Assembly: GCF_900105205.1 (NCBI RefSeq) | Contig: NZ_FNSQ01000005.1 | Location: forward strand, 992,001 to 1,056,000 | From: Microbacterium hydrocarbonoxydans | Lineage (GTDB): Bacteria; Actinomycetota; Actinomycetes; Actinomycetales; Microbacteriaceae | Length of the DNA: 64,000 nucleotides | Reading direction: 5' to 3' | Shown: piece by piece, positions 20,105-29,011 of the stretch | Position numbering within the stretch: position 1 is the first letter of the stretch | Layout of the letters: the number at the start of each line of letters is the position of its first letter | Translations under genes and position numbers: made by a program | Notes under the pieces: generated by a model | The model's database searches: none | Seen by the model: the letters and a program-made list of their open reading frames with translations, nothing else | Told to the model about the DNA's origin: nothing

Positions 20105-20135
20105 TCCACACCTCCACAACATCCAGGAGAACCGC

Positions 20136-20510
<375 letters not shown>

Positions 20511-20541
20511 GCGCGGCCCCAGGGACTAGGAGAACACTTTC

Positions 20542-20940
20542 ATGGCTGCACCCAAGGCCGCCGCGCGCAAGCCGCGCCGCAAGGAAAAGAAGAACATCGC
20601 GCTGGGCCACGCCCACATCAAGTCGACGTTCAACAACACGATCGTCTCGATCACCGACCCGTCCGGCGCTGTCATCAGCTGGGCATCGTCGGGTGGAGTG
20701 GGCTTCAAGGGCTCGCGCAAGTCGACCCCCTACGCCGCTGGCATGGCCGCCGAGTCGGCCGCCCGTCAGGCGCAGGAGCACGGCGTCAAGAAGGTCGACG
20801 TCTTCGTCAAGGGACCGGGCTCGGGTCGCGAGACCGCGATCCGCTCGCTGACGGCCGCCGGCCTCGAGGTCGGCTCGATCCAGGACGTCACCCCGCAGGC
20901 GCACAACGGCTGCCGCCCGCCGAAGCGCCGCCGCGTCTGA
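20542..20940 (+). CDS. rpsK: 30S ribosomal protein S11
   Basis: S11 lies on the 30S platform near the Shine-Dalgarno helix. 132 residues with [20 protein letters not shown], the [15 protein letters not shown] core and the C-terminal [24 protein letters not shown] site precedes the ATG. The rpsD gene that often follows is absent; a hairpin and rpoA come next. Confidence 0.98.
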   Translation: MAAPKAAARKPRRKEKKNIALGHAHIKSTFNNTIVSITDPSGAVISWASSGGVGFKGSRKSTPYAAGMAAESAARQAQEHGVKKVDVFVKGPGSGRETAIRSLTAAGLEVGSIQDVTPQAHNGCRPPKRRRV

Positions 20941-20951
20941 TCCGGCTTGTT

Positions 20952-20983
20952 GAGCCGCTCGTGCCTCAGGGCTCGAGCGGCTC
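20952..20983 (+). terminator. Hairpin between rpsK and rpoA
   Basis: GAGCCGCTCG (20952-20961) pairs perfectly with CGAGCGGCTC (20974-20983) around a 12-nt loop, without a T run. It may partly terminate or stabilise the upstream mRNA, tuning rpoA relative to ribosomal proteins. Confidence 0.45.
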
Positions 20984-21073
20984 GACGCCCGCCAGCGGGC
21001 ATCGACTTCCACAACTCAAGACCTCACCCCACCACATGTCATATAGCGGGCATGTGATCGAAAGGAACACAGA

Positions 21074-22063
21074 GTGCTTATTGCACAGCGTCCCACACTG
21101 ACCGAGGAAAAGATCGTCGAGAACCGTAGCCGGTTCATCATCGAGCCTCTGGAGCCCGGCTTCGGTTACACGATCGGCAACGCGCTGCGTCGCAGCCTGC
21201 TGTCGTCGATCCCCGGCGCCGCGGTCACCAGCGTTCGCATCGACGGCGTGCTGCACGAGTTCAGCACCATCCCCGGCGTGAAGGAGGATGTCACCGAGAT
21301 CATCCTCAACATCAAGCAGCTCGTCGTCTCGTCCGAGCGCGACGAGCCCATCACGGCGTACCTGCGCAAGACCGGTTCGGGCGAAGTGACCGCCGCAGAC
21401 ATCTCGGCTCCGGCCGGTGTCGAGGTGCACAACCCCGAGCTCGTCATCGCGACCCTCAACGAGACCGCCAAGTTCGAGCTCGAGCTGACGATCGAGCGTG
21501 GCCGCGGCTACGTCTCGGCGACGCAGAACCGCAACGAGTACGCAGAGGCCGGTCAGATCCCGATCGACTCGATCTACTCGCCGGTCCTCAAGGTCAGCTA
21601 CCGCGTCGACGCCACCCGTGCGGGTGAGCGCACCGACTTCGACAAGCTCGTCCTCGACGTCGAGACGAAGTCGGCGATCAGCCCGCGCGACGCCGTCGCC
21701 TCGGCTGCCAAGACGCTCACCGAGCTGTTCGGACTCGCCCGCGAGCTGAACGTCGAGGCTGAGGGCATCGAGATCGGCCCGGCACCGGTGGAGGCAGTGA
21801 ACTCCAGCGAGCTGTCGATGCCGATCGAGGATCTCGACCTGTCGGTGCGTTCGTACAACTGCCTGAAGCGTGAGGGCATCAACACCGTTTCCGAGCTCGT
21901 CGCCCTGTCGGAGACGCAGCTCATGAACATCCGCAATTTCGGCCAGAAGTCGGTCGACGAGGTGCGCGACAAGCTCATCTCGCTCGGTCTGTCGCTCAAG
22001 GATTCGGTGCCCGGTTTCGACGGCGCCCACTTCTACGGCGGCAGCGAAGACGAGTCCTTCTGA
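21074..22063 (+). CDS. rpoA: RNA polymerase alpha subunit
   Basis: Alpha dimer scaffolds RNA polymerase assembly. 329 residues. The N-terminal domain has [20 protein letters not shown] and [20 protein letters not shown]; the C-terminal domain (about 250-315) has [19 protein letters not shown] and [15 protein letters not shown], the region touching UP elements and activators. GTG 21074 after AAAGGAACAC gives the usual MLIAQRPTL start. rplQ follows after 62 nt. Confidence 0.98.
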   Translation: MLIAQRPTLTEEKIVENRSRFIIEPLEPGFGYTIGNALRRSLLSSIPGAAVTSVRIDGVLHEFSTIPGVKEDVTEIILNIKQLVVSSERDEPITAYLRKTGSGEVTAADISAPAGVEVHNPELVIATLNETAKFELELTIERGRGYVSATQNRNEYAEAGQIPIDSIYSPVLKVSYRVDATRAGERTDFDKLVLDVETKSAISPRDAVASAAKTLTELFGLARELNVEAEGIEIGPAPVEAVNSSELSMPIEDLDLSVRSYNCLKREGINTVSELVALSETQLMNIRNFGQKSVDEVRDKLISLGLSLKDSVPGFDGAHFYGGSEDESF

Positions 22064-22125
22064 CCCACCCGGATTGTCATCTGGCAGAGGCCAGCTGACC
22101 GACCTTTCCTGACCAGGAGCTAGAT

Positions 22126-22677
22126 ATGCCCAAGCCCACCAAGGGTCCCCGCCTCGGAGGCGGCCCCGCCCACGAGCGCCTGCTGCTTGCCAACCTCGCG
22201 GCGGCCCTGTACACCCACAAGTCGATCAAGACGACCGAGACCAAGGCCAAGCGCCTTCGTCCGCTCGCCGAGCGCCTGATCACCTTCGCCAAGCGCGGAG
22301 ACCTGCACGCTCGTCGTCGCGTTCTCTCGGTCATCGGTGACAAGGATGTCGTGCACACCCTGTTCGCCGAGATCGCACCGCTGGTCGCTGACCGCGACGG
22401 CGGCTACACCCGCATCACCAAGGTCGGCAACCGCAAGGGCGACAACGCTCCGATGGCTGTGATCGAGCTCGTCCTCGAGCCCGTCACCCCGAAGGCGAAG
22501 TCCACCAAGAAGGCTGCCAAGGCTGAGAAGCCGGCCGAGGTCGTCGAAGAGGCTCCGGCCGAGGAGGCTCCCGTCGAGGAGGCTCCCGCCGAGGAGTCCG
22601 CCGGCGCCGAGTCCCAGGCCGAGGGTGAGGCAGCCGAGGCTGCCGCCGAGGACGCTGTCGAGAAGAAGTCCGAGTAA
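22126..22677 (+). CDS. rplQ: 50S ribosomal protein L17 with acidic tail
   Basis: L17 surrounds the tunnel exit. The first ~120 residues are the standard protein ([45 protein letters not shown]). The last ~60 are a low-complexity Lys/Ala then Glu/Ala/Pro stretch of the type [12 protein letters not shown], giving 183 residues. It ends the ribosomal cluster; truA, common after rplQ, is absent. Confidence 0.96.
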   Translation: MPKPTKGPRLGGGPAHERLLLANLAAALYTHKSIKTTETKAKRLRPLAERLITFAKRGDLHARRRVLSVIGDKDVVHTLFAEIAPLVADRDGGYTRITKVGNRKGDNAPMAVIELVLEPVTPKAKSTKKAAKAEKPAEVVEEAPAEEAPVEEAPAEESAGAESQAEGEAAEAAAEDAVEKKSE

Positions 22678-22688
22678 GCACCTCGCTC

Positions 22689-22734
22689 ACGCGAAGAAGC
22701 CCGTCATCCGAGAGGATGGCGGGCTTCTTCGCGT
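22689..22734. terminator. Bidirectional terminator between rplQ and the CoA ligase gene
   Basis: A 15-bp perfect outer stem (22689-22703 with 22720-22734) continues past a T-G pair into a 5-bp CATCC/GGATG stem closed by GAGA. It sits between two converging genes and should stop transcripts from both sides. Confidence 0.85.
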
Positions 22735-22747
22735 CTGGGCCTCAGTG

Positions 22748-24322
22748 TCAGGAGCGGGCGCGCAGATCCTTGCGCAGGATCTTGCCGGAGGCCGACTTCG
22801 GGATCGCGTCGATGAACTCCACCTGACGCACCTTCTCGTGCGGGGCGGCGTGTCCCGCCACATGCGCCATCACGGCATCCGCGTCGAGCTCCGCACCCGC
22901 CTGCACCACGACGAACGCCTTGGGCACCTCCTGCCCGTCGTCGTCGAGTGCGCCGATGACGGCGGCATCGGCGATGGAGGGATGCTCCAGCAGTACGGCC
23001 TCGAGCACGGCCGGTGCGACCTGATACCCCTTGTACTTGATGAGCTCCTTCAGTCGGTCGACGATACGGAAGATGCCGTCGTGCGTGACCGTCGCGACGT
23101 CCCCGGTGTGCAGCCACCCGTCGGCGTCGAGCATGTCGGCCGTGGCGTCAGGACGGTTGAGGTAGCCCCGCATGACCTGAGGCCCGCGGATGAGGAGTTC
23201 GCCCGGTGCGCTCGCACCCTCTGCCGGTGCCTCGACGTCGGCTCCGTCCTCGCCGAGCAGGCGGGCTTCGGTGTCGGCGAGGAGCAGGCCGACCGACGAG
23301 CGGTCGATGTCGGGGCGGTCGTAGGGGATCGCATGTGTGACGGGGCTGGTCTCGGTCATGCCGTATCCCTGGCAGACCGTGCAGTCCAGGCGCGTGGCGA
23401 CGGCCGTGGCGAGGGCGCCGTCGAGCGGAGCGGCACCCGAGAAGATGACCTTGATCGACGAGGTGTCGAACTGATCGACGAGCGGATGCTTCGCGAGCGC
23501 CACCGCGATGGGGGGAGCGATGAACACCCAGGTGGTGCGGTGGTCCTGCACGACTCGGAGGAACTCGGTCAGGTCGAACTTGGGCATCGTGACGAGCGCG
23601 GCGCGCTGGCGCAGTGCGAAGTTCAGGAGGACGGTCATGCCGTAGATGTGGAAGAACGGCAGGACGGCGAGCACGCGGTCGTCGTCGCCGAGCGAGATCG
23701 TGGACCGGCACTGGCTGACGTTCGCGATGAGGTTGCGGTGGGTCAGCATCACGCCCTTGGGGTGCCCGGTGGTTCCCGACGAGTAGGGGAGGACGGCCAG
23801 GTGGGTCGCCGGATCGAACGTCACGTCGGGGGCCCGGTGCCCTTGTCCGAGCAGTGCGGGCAGTGACGGATGGCCGTCAGCGCCGTCCAGCACGATCAGG
23901 TGATCGTCGGCGATCCCGCGGCTGGCGGCGGCGGCCTTCGCCCCGTGGAGGAGCGGTGACACCGTGATCAGCCAGTCGGCGTCGGCATCCGACAGCTGGT
24001 TCGCGATCTCGTCCGGCGTGTACAGCGAATTGATGGTGGTGGTGGTGGCGCCGGCCCGCAGCACCCCGTGGAAGACCGTCGCGAAGGCGGGGACGTTCGG
24101 GCACAGGATGCCGATCGTCGTCCCGACGCCCACTCCGCGCACAGCGAGGGCACCGGCGAAGAGGTCGATCTGACCGATCAGCTGCCGGTAGGTCGTGGTC
24201 GCGCCGCTGACGCCATCGATGAGGGCGATCGCGTCGAGCCGCTCCTCGTCCACGTCGCCGAACAGGAACTCGTGGATCGAGACCGCCGGGATCTCGACAT
24301 CGGGATAGGAGCTGCGAACCAT
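22748..24322 (-). CDS. Acyl-CoA ligase of the 4-coumarate/fatty acid type
   Basis: An ANL-superfamily enzyme that adenylates a carboxylic acid and transfers it to CoA. From the chosen start it has 524 residues. Motifs in order: SSGTTGHPKGVMLTHRN (P-loop-like A3), GYGMTETSP (A5), WLHTGDVATVTHDGIFRIVDRLKELIK split around the A7/A8 hinge, and PKSASGKILRKDL with the adenylation Lys near the end. The frame is open 57 nt upstream, but the ATG at 24322 has GAAGGAG 6 nt before it. The substrate cannot be read from sequence; an aryl acid or medium-chain fatty acid is likely. It converges on rplQ. Confidence 0.85.
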   Translation of the reverse strand: MVRSSYPDVEIPAVSIHEFLFGDVDEERLDAIALIDGVSGATTTYRQLIGQIDLFAGALAVRGVGVGTTIGILCPNVPAFATVFHGVLRAGATTTTINSLYTPDEIANQLSDADADWLITVSPLLHGAKAAAASRGIADDHLIVLDGADGHPSLPALLGQGHRAPDVTFDPATHLAVLPYSSGTTGHPKGVMLTHRNLIANVSQCRSTISLGDDDRVLAVLPFFHIYGMTVLLNFALRQRAALVTMPKFDLTEFLRVVQDHRTTWVFIAPPIAVALAKHPLVDQFDTSSIKVIFSGAAPLDGALATAVATRLDCTVCQGYGMTETSPVTHAIPYDRPDIDRSSVGLLLADTEARLLGEDGADVEAPAEGASAPGELLIRGPQVMRGYLNRPDATADMLDADGWLHTGDVATVTHDGIFRIVDRLKELIKYKGYQVAPAVLEAVLLEHPSIADAAVIGALDDDGQEVPKAFVVVQAGAELDADAVMAHVAGHAAPHEKVRQVEFIDAIPKSASGKILRKDLRARS

Positions 24323-24437
24323 GAGATCTCCTTCGATCCGGTCGAGGACGACGACGTCCGATGCGATCCAGTGTCGCACATGTCGATACCCAGTCCCAAG
24401 GGATCATCCGAAGTCCGAATCGGGGTTCGTCCGCGAG

Positions 24438-24443
24438 TAGGCT
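24438..24443 (+). promoter_or_regulatory. -10 box of a leaderless tauE-like gene
   Basis: TAGGCT ends 6 nt before the GTG at 24450, placing +1 on the start codon. No Shine-Dalgarno is present. No clear -35. Confidence 0.5.
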
Positions 24444-24449
24444 GAACCG

Positions 24450-25250
24450 GTGACTGATGCCGAGACCCTGAGCAGAGGGCCTCGCGCCTACACCGCCTTC
24501 ATCGGGATCGGCCTGATCGCCGGCCTCCTCTCCGGCCTCTTCGGCGTCGGCGGCGGCACGGTCATCGTGCCGCTCCTCGTGCTCCTCCTGCACTTCAACC
24601 AGCGCCTCGGCGCCGGCACCTCGCTCGCCGCGATCGTGCCGACGGCTACGGTCGGCGTCATCTCCTACGCGGTGAACGGCGCGGTCGCGTGGATCCCGGC
24701 ACTGATCCTCGCGGCGGGCGCGGTGGTGGGGGCGCAGATCGGCACCCGACTGCTGCCGAGGATCTCGCAAACGGTGCTGCGCTGGTTCTTCGTCGGCTTC
24801 CTCGTGATCGTGATCATCAGCCTGTTCCTCGTCGTCCCGTCGCGCGACGCGGAGTTCGAGCTGCAGCTGCTGAACGGGCTCGCCCTGCTCGTGGTCGGCG
24901 TCGGCACCGGCATCCTCGCCGGACTCATCGGCGTGGGCGGCGGCGTGATCGTCGTGCCGGTCCTCATGCTGGCGTTCGGCACCAGCGACCTGGTGGCCAA
25001 GGGCACCTCGCTGCTGATGATGATCCCCACCGCGATCTCGGGGACGATCGGCAACCTCCGAAATCACAACGTCGACCTCCGGGCCGCGGCGATCGTCGGG
25101 GTGTCGGCCTGCACGACCACGGCGCTCGGGGCGTGGCTGGCGACGCTGATCGATCCGCTCGTCGGCAACATGCTGTTCGCGGCATATCTCGTCGTGATCG
25201 CGGTGCAGATGGCGTTGAAGGCGATCAAGGGGCGCAAGAAGAAGGACTGA
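24450..25250 (+). CDS. TauE/SafE-family membrane transporter
   Basis: A 266-residue integral membrane protein with about eight hydrophobic segments in two similar halves. The paired motifs GLLSGLFGVGGGTVIVPLL (near residue 25) and GILAGLIGVGGGVIVVPVL (near 155) are the signature of TauE/SafE (DUF81) exporters, linked to sulfite or other organosulfur anions. It ends in a basic cytosolic tail. GTG 24450 appears leaderless. The substrate is unknown, and no sulfur genes are adjacent. Confidence 0.88.
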   Translation: MTDAETLSRGPRAYTAFIGIGLIAGLLSGLFGVGGGTVIVPLLVLLLHFNQRLGAGTSLAAIVPTATVGVISYAVNGAVAWIPALILAAGAVVGAQIGTRLLPRISQTVLRWFFVGFLVIVIISLFLVVPSRDAEFELQLLNGLALLVVGVGTGILAGLIGVGGGVIVVPVLMLAFGTSDLVAKGTSLLMMIPTAISGTIGNLRNHNVDLRAAAIVGVSACTTTALGAWLATLIDPLVGNMLFAAYLVVIAVQMALKAIKGRKKKD

Positions 25251-25275
25251 GGGCGGACCTGTCGCAGGCCCTCGG

Positions 25276-25281
25276 TAGGAT
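25276..25281 (+). promoter_or_regulatory. -10 box of a leaderless dehydratase-murB operon
   Basis: TAGGAT ends 6 nt before GTG 25288. Transcription would begin at the start codon of the first of three overlapping genes. Confidence 0.5.
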
Positions 25282-25287
25282 CGAGGG

Positions 25288-25743
25288 GTGGCAGTGAATC
25301 AAGAACTGGTCGGCCGGGCGTTCCCGCCGACGGCCCCGTACCTCGTCGGCCGTGAGAAGGTGCGCGAGTTCGCTCGCGCCGTCTTCGCCGACGCCCCGCA
25401 GCACACCGACGTCGACGCCGCGCGTGCCGCAGGCTTCGACGACGTGGTCGCTCCACCGACGTTCGCGATGGTTATCCAAGACCAGACGCTCCAACAGCTT
25501 CTCGCAGAGCCCGATTCAGGCATCGTGCTGGCGCGGACCATCCACGCCGAGCAGAAGTTCACGTACTCGCGGCCGATCGTCGCGGGCGACGAGCTCACCG
25601 GGCGACTCAGCGTCACCGGCATCCGGATGATGGGCGGCAACGCGATGATCACCAGCGCGGCCGAGATCGTGGATGCCGCGGGCGAGCACGTCGTGACCGC
25701 CACCAGCGTGCTGCTGGTCGGCGCAGAAGAAGGAGCCGAGTGA
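25288..25743 (+). CDS. HadA-like MaoC-family protein (UPF0336)
   Basis: A 151-residue hot-dog protein with the FAS1-type dehydratase N-domain pattern: NQELVGRAFPPTAPYLVGREKVREFARA, DDVVAPPTFAMVIQ, and GIVLARTIHAEQKFTYSRPIVAGDEL. In mycobacteria, HadA pairs with the MaoC subunit HadB for (3R)-hydroxyacyl-ACP dehydration; this gene is followed at once by a HadB-like gene, so the pair probably forms a heterodimer. The organism is unlikely to make mycolates, so the substrate is open. Its final TGA overlaps the next ATG. Confidence 0.8.
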   Translation: MAVNQELVGRAFPPTAPYLVGREKVREFARAVFADAPQHTDVDAARAAGFDDVVAPPTFAMVIQDQTLQQLLAEPDSGIVLARTIHAEQKFTYSRPIVAGDELTGRLSVTGIRMMGGNAMITSAAEIVDAAGEHVVTATSVLLVGAEEGAE

Positions 25744-26141
25744 TGCCGTTCGCCGTCGGAGACGTCGTCGCAGAGCGCACCGTCCACCTCACGCGCGAGT
25801 CCCTCGTGCGATACGCCGGTGCGTCCGGCGACTTCAACCCCATCCACTACCGCGATGACGTGGCAGCGTCGGTCGGTCTCCCCGGCGTGCTCGCCCACGG
25901 CATGCTGACCATGGGCATCGCCTCGTCGGTGGTCGTCGCAGCCCTCGAGCCGGGCACGCGGATCGTCGACTACGGAGTGCGCTTCACCAAGCCGGTGGTG
26001 GTCGACCCGGTCGACGGAGCAGACCTGCATGTGGTCGCGACCGTGGGTGCCGTCGATGAGGCCTCCACGCGCGTCGACCTCAAAGTGACGTTCGACGAGA
26101 CGACCGTCCTGGTCAAGGCGCAGCTGCGCATCGCCTCCTGA
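25743..26141 (+). CDS. HadB-like MaoC dehydratase
   Basis: A 132-residue MaoC-like hydratase/dehydratase. The catalytic signature is present in SGDFNPIHYRDDVAASVGLPG (Asp and His of the hydratase 2 motif) followed by VLAHGMLTMG. The ATG at 25743 overlaps the preceding stop; a GTG one codon earlier is also in frame. It should carry the active site of the heterodimer with the HadA-like partner. The TGA shares a base with the murB ATG; this HadAB-murB coupling is widespread in actinobacteria. Confidence 0.82.
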   Translation: MPFAVGDVVAERTVHLTRESLVRYAGASGDFNPIHYRDDVAASVGLPGVLAHGMLTMGIASSVVVAALEPGTRIVDYGVRFTKPVVVDPVDGADLHVVATVGAVDEASTRVDLKVTFDETTVLVKAQLRIAS

Positions 26142-27283
26142 TGGGCGGCGCGGTGCACGAGGTCGAGCCGATCCGGCTCTCGACTCTGACGACCCTGCGC
26201 ACGGGCGGCGCACCCGAGCGCATGCTCGAGGCGTCGACCACGGCAGAGCTCGTCGACGCGCTCACCGATGTGTGGTCGCGCGGCGAGGACTGGCTCGTCC
26301 TGGGCGGCGGCTCGAACCTGTTCGTCGGCGACGAGCCGTTCGAGGGCACCGTCATCCGCATCCTCACCCAGGGCATCGAGGAGCTGTCGTCGCCGCACGA
26401 GGGTCGCGTGCGACTGCGCGTGCAGGCGGGGCACGGCTGGGACGACCTGGTCGCCTACGCCGTCGAGCACGGGTACGCGGGCCTCGAGGCCATGAGCGGC
26501 ATCCCCGGAACCGTCGGCGCCTCACCCGTTCAGAACATCGGGGCGTACGGCCAGGAGATCCAGGAGACGCTGGTCGAGGTCGAGCTGATCGACGAGGCGA
26601 CGGGCGAGATCTCGGTCGTCCCGGCGGCCGAGCTCGGTCTGGGGTTCCGGACCTCCGTGCTCAAGCACCACTACGGCGGGGTGCCGCAGCGTCGGGCCGT
26701 CATCCTCTCCGTCACGGTCGACCTCGTGGTCGCGAGTGAGCGCGTCGTGCGCGGCGAGCAGCTGCGCAGAGCACTCGGTCTCGACTCCGACGCACCGGTG
26801 CCGCTCACGTGGGTGCGCGAGCGCATCCTCGCCACGCGCGCGTCGAAGGGGATGCTGCTCGATGAGCACGATCCGGACACCCACGGCGTCGGCTCCTTCT
26901 TCCAGAACGCGATCGTGCCGGAGATCGTGGCGCGGTCGCTGCCGCCCGAGTGTCCTCGGTGGCCGGTGACTCCCGACCTCGACGCGGTGACGGTGATCCC
27001 CCTGGCCTCCTACGACGGCTTCGTGTCCGCCGTGAAGCCGGAGGCGCCGGATGTGAAGGTGAGCGCCGCGTGGCTGATCGAGCAGGCCGGGATCCGCAAG
27101 GGGTTCAAGCTCCCGCGGTCGCGCGCCTCGGTCTCGACCAAGCACGCCCTCGCCCTCACCAATCGGGGCGGTGCGACGGCCGCCGAGGTCTCGGAGCTCG
27201 CCCGTTTCATCCAGAGCCGCGTCCACTCGGAGTTCGGCCTCGTGCTGCAGCCAGAGCCGGTGCTGCTGGGCGTCGAGCTCTAG
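26141..27283 (+). CDS. murB: UDP-N-acetylmuramate dehydrogenase
   Basis: FAD enzyme that reduces UDP-GlcNAc-enolpyruvate to UDP-MurNAc in peptidoglycan synthesis. 380 residues. TLTTLRTGGAP starts the FAD domain, WLVLGGGSNLFVGD binds flavin pyrophosphate, and GYAGLEAMSGIPGTVGASPVQNIGAYGQEI is the core signature. The catalytic Ser lies in GVGSFFQNAIV and the third domain ends with FGLVLQPEPVLLG containing the Glu. It is the last gene of a three-gene overlap set; pnuC begins 5 nt later. Confidence 0.95.
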   Translation: MGGAVHEVEPIRLSTLTTLRTGGAPERMLEASTTAELVDALTDVWSRGEDWLVLGGGSNLFVGDEPFEGTVIRILTQGIEELSSPHEGRVRLRVQAGHGWDDLVAYAVEHGYAGLEAMSGIPGTVGASPVQNIGAYGQEIQETLVEVELIDEATGEISVVPAAELGLGFRTSVLKHHYGGVPQRRAVILSVTVDLVVASERVVRGEQLRRALGLDSDAPVPLTWVRERILATRASKGMLLDEHDPDTHGVGSFFQNAIVPEIVARSLPPECPRWPVTPDLDAVTVIPLASYDGFVSAVKPEAPDVKVSAAWLIEQAGIRKGFKLPRSRASVSTKHALALTNRGGATAAEVSELARFIQSRVHSEFGLVLQPEPVLLGVEL

Positions 27284-27288
27284 CGACG

Positions 27289-27900
27289 ATGCTCGACTGG
27301 CTCCAGGCCGAGTGGCCGCAGGTCCTCGGTTTCGTCACCGGCGCCGTGTGCGTCTGGCTCGCCGGCCGACGCCACGTCGCGAACTACCCGATCGGCATCG
27401 CCAACAACATGGTGCTGTTCGTGGTCTTCATCGGCGCGGGGCTGTATGCGACCGCGGTGCTGCAGGTGGTGTACCTGCTCATGGGCGTGCACGGCTGGTG
27501 GCGCTGGACGCACGGCGTCGAGCAGAGTCGCACCTACGTCGTCAGCACTCCTCGCCGCGCGTGGCCGTGGCTGATCGCAGCCGCGCTCGCCGGGACGGCC
27601 GTGCTCGTCTGGGTGCTCGTGACCTTCACCGACTCGCAGGTCGCGATCGCCGACGCCGCCACGACCGCCGTGAGTCTCGTGGCGCAGTACATGCTGAACC
27701 GCAAGTGGATCGAGAACTGGTTCGTCTGGATCGCTGTCGACATTGCGTTCGTCGGACTGTCCATCGCGGCGGGGCTGTGGGTCATCGCTGCGCTCTACAC
27801 GCTCTTCATCGGGCTCTGCGTGATCGGATACCGCTCCTGGCGCCGGGCGGCCGCCGCTGATCTCGGGGCGGGTGCTGCGGCATCCGTCGTCCGCGCGTGA
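27289..27900 (+). CDS. pnuC: PnuC-type nicotinamide riboside transporter
   Basis: A 203-residue membrane protein with seven probable helices. The diagnostic GWWRWT follows YLLMGVH, and NRKWIENWFVWIAVD is the second PnuC signature that contacts nicotinamide riboside. ATG 27289 is close after murB. The next gene is a NadR-type kinase/adenylyltransferase, which would trap imported riboside as NMN and NAD, so the assignment is supported by context. Confidence 0.92.
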   Translation: MLDWLQAEWPQVLGFVTGAVCVWLAGRRHVANYPIGIANNMVLFVVFIGAGLYATAVLQVVYLLMGVHGWWRWTHGVEQSRTYVVSTPRRAWPWLIAAALAGTAVLVWVLVTFTDSQVAIADAATTAVSLVAQYMLNRKWIENWFVWIAVDIAFVGLSIAAGLWVIAALYTLFIGLCVIGYRSWRRAAAADLGAGAAASVVRA

Positions 27901-27924
27901 GGGCGCAGGCGTGAAGGGACGAGC

Positions 27925-29007
27925 ATGAGCGGTCACGGGCTCGGGCACGGACTCGTCATCGGCAAGTTCTATCCCTTCCACAGCGGTCACTCCCACCTGA
28001 TCCGCTCAGCCCAGCGTGCGAGCGACCGGGTCACCGTGCAGGTGCTGGGGGCCTCGGTCGAATCGATACCGCTCGACGTCCGTGCGGCATGGATCCGCGA
28101 GTCCCACCCCGGTGCGACAGTGGTCGCGGCGATGGACGATGCCCCGGTCGACTTCGACTCGGAGTCGGCCTGGGAAGAGCACATGGCGCTGATCGTGTCG
28201 CTGCTCGACAGCCCCGTCGACACAGTGTTCTCGTGCGACGCCTACGGCGGCGAGCTCGCCAGGCGACTCGGCGCGCGATGGGTGCAGATCGACGAGGGAC
28301 GTCGGATCAACCCGGTCTCCGGGACCGCGATCCGAAGCGACGTCGCCGGGCACTGGCATGAGCTCGCCCCGGCCGTGCGGGCCTGGCTCACCTCCAGGGT
28401 CGTGGTGCTGGGCGCCGAGTCGACGGGTTCGACGACCCTCGCCGCAGCGCTCGCGGCGCACCTCGGCACGCTGTGGGTCCCGGAGTACGGTCGCGAGCAC
28501 TCCGTGACCCGTGAGGGCGGCCTGACCGCCCCCTGGCGCAGCGACGAGTTCGACCTGATCGTCGACCGGCAGATCGACCTCGAGCAGCGCGCGCTCCGAG
28601 AGGTGCCCGTGCCCGTGCTCGTGTGCGACACCGACGTGCTGGCGACGGCGCTCTGGCACGAGCGCTACGTGGGTCACCAGGCTCGGCGGCTGCACGACGC
28701 GGCGGCCGCGCACCGTCCGCTCCTGTACGTCCTGACCGGGGACGAGATCCCCTTCGAGCAGGACGGCATGCGCGACGGCGAGCACATCCGCCACGACATG
28801 CAGCAGCGGTTCCGAGACGTACTCGCGGCGCAGGACGTGCCGTGGCTCGAGGTGCGCGGCGATGTGCCGGCGCGCGTCGAGGATGCCGCATCCGCCCTCG
28901 CTCCGCTGCTCGCCGAGAGGCTGCGGTTCGCGGTGCCGCTGGAGGCGAGACCCCTCGACGAGCAGCGTGCGCTCCAGTCGAACGCGCGAGCGAGATCGTT
29001 AGGATGA
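27925..29007 (+). CDS. nadR: NadR-like NMN adenylyltransferase/ribosylnicotinamide kinase
   Basis: A two-domain NAD salvage protein of 360 residues. The N-terminal nucleotidyltransferase has GKFYPFHSGHSHL with the HxGH site (19-22) and SGTAIRSDVAGHW for phosphate binding. The C-terminal kinase-like domain begins near 158. Its Walker A is GAESTGSTT (163-171): the invariant Lys is replaced by Ser169. The rest of the domain (WVPEYGREHS, CDTDVLATALW) looks intact. No N-terminal DNA-binding domain is present, so it is not a repressor like E. coli NadR. Kinase activity is uncertain. Confidence 0.85.
   Translation: MSGHGLGHGLVIGKFYPFHSGHSHLIRSAQRASDRVTVQVLGASVESIPLDVRAAWIRESHPGATVVAAMDDAPVDFDSESAWEEHMALIVSLLDSPVDTVFSCDAYGGELARRLGARWVQIDEGRRINPVSGTAIRSDVAGHWHELAPAVRAWLTSRVVVLGAESTGSTTLAAALAAHLGTLWVPEYGREHSVTREGGLTAPWRSDEFDLIVDRQIDLEQRALREVPVPVLVCDTDVLATALWHERYVGHQARRLHDAAAAHRPLLYVLTGDEIPFEQDGMRDGEHIRHDMQQRFRDVLAAQDVPWLEVRGDVPARVEDAASALAPLLAERLRFAVPLEARPLDEQRALQSNARARSLG
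29000..29005 (+). promoter_or_regulatory. -10 box of the MoxR operon
   Basis: TAGGAT ends 6 nt before the moxR ATG at 29012 and overlaps the nadR stop codon. A leaderless transcript for the five-gene operon is implied; no -35 is evident. Confidence 0.5.
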
Positions 29008-29011
29008 TCGC

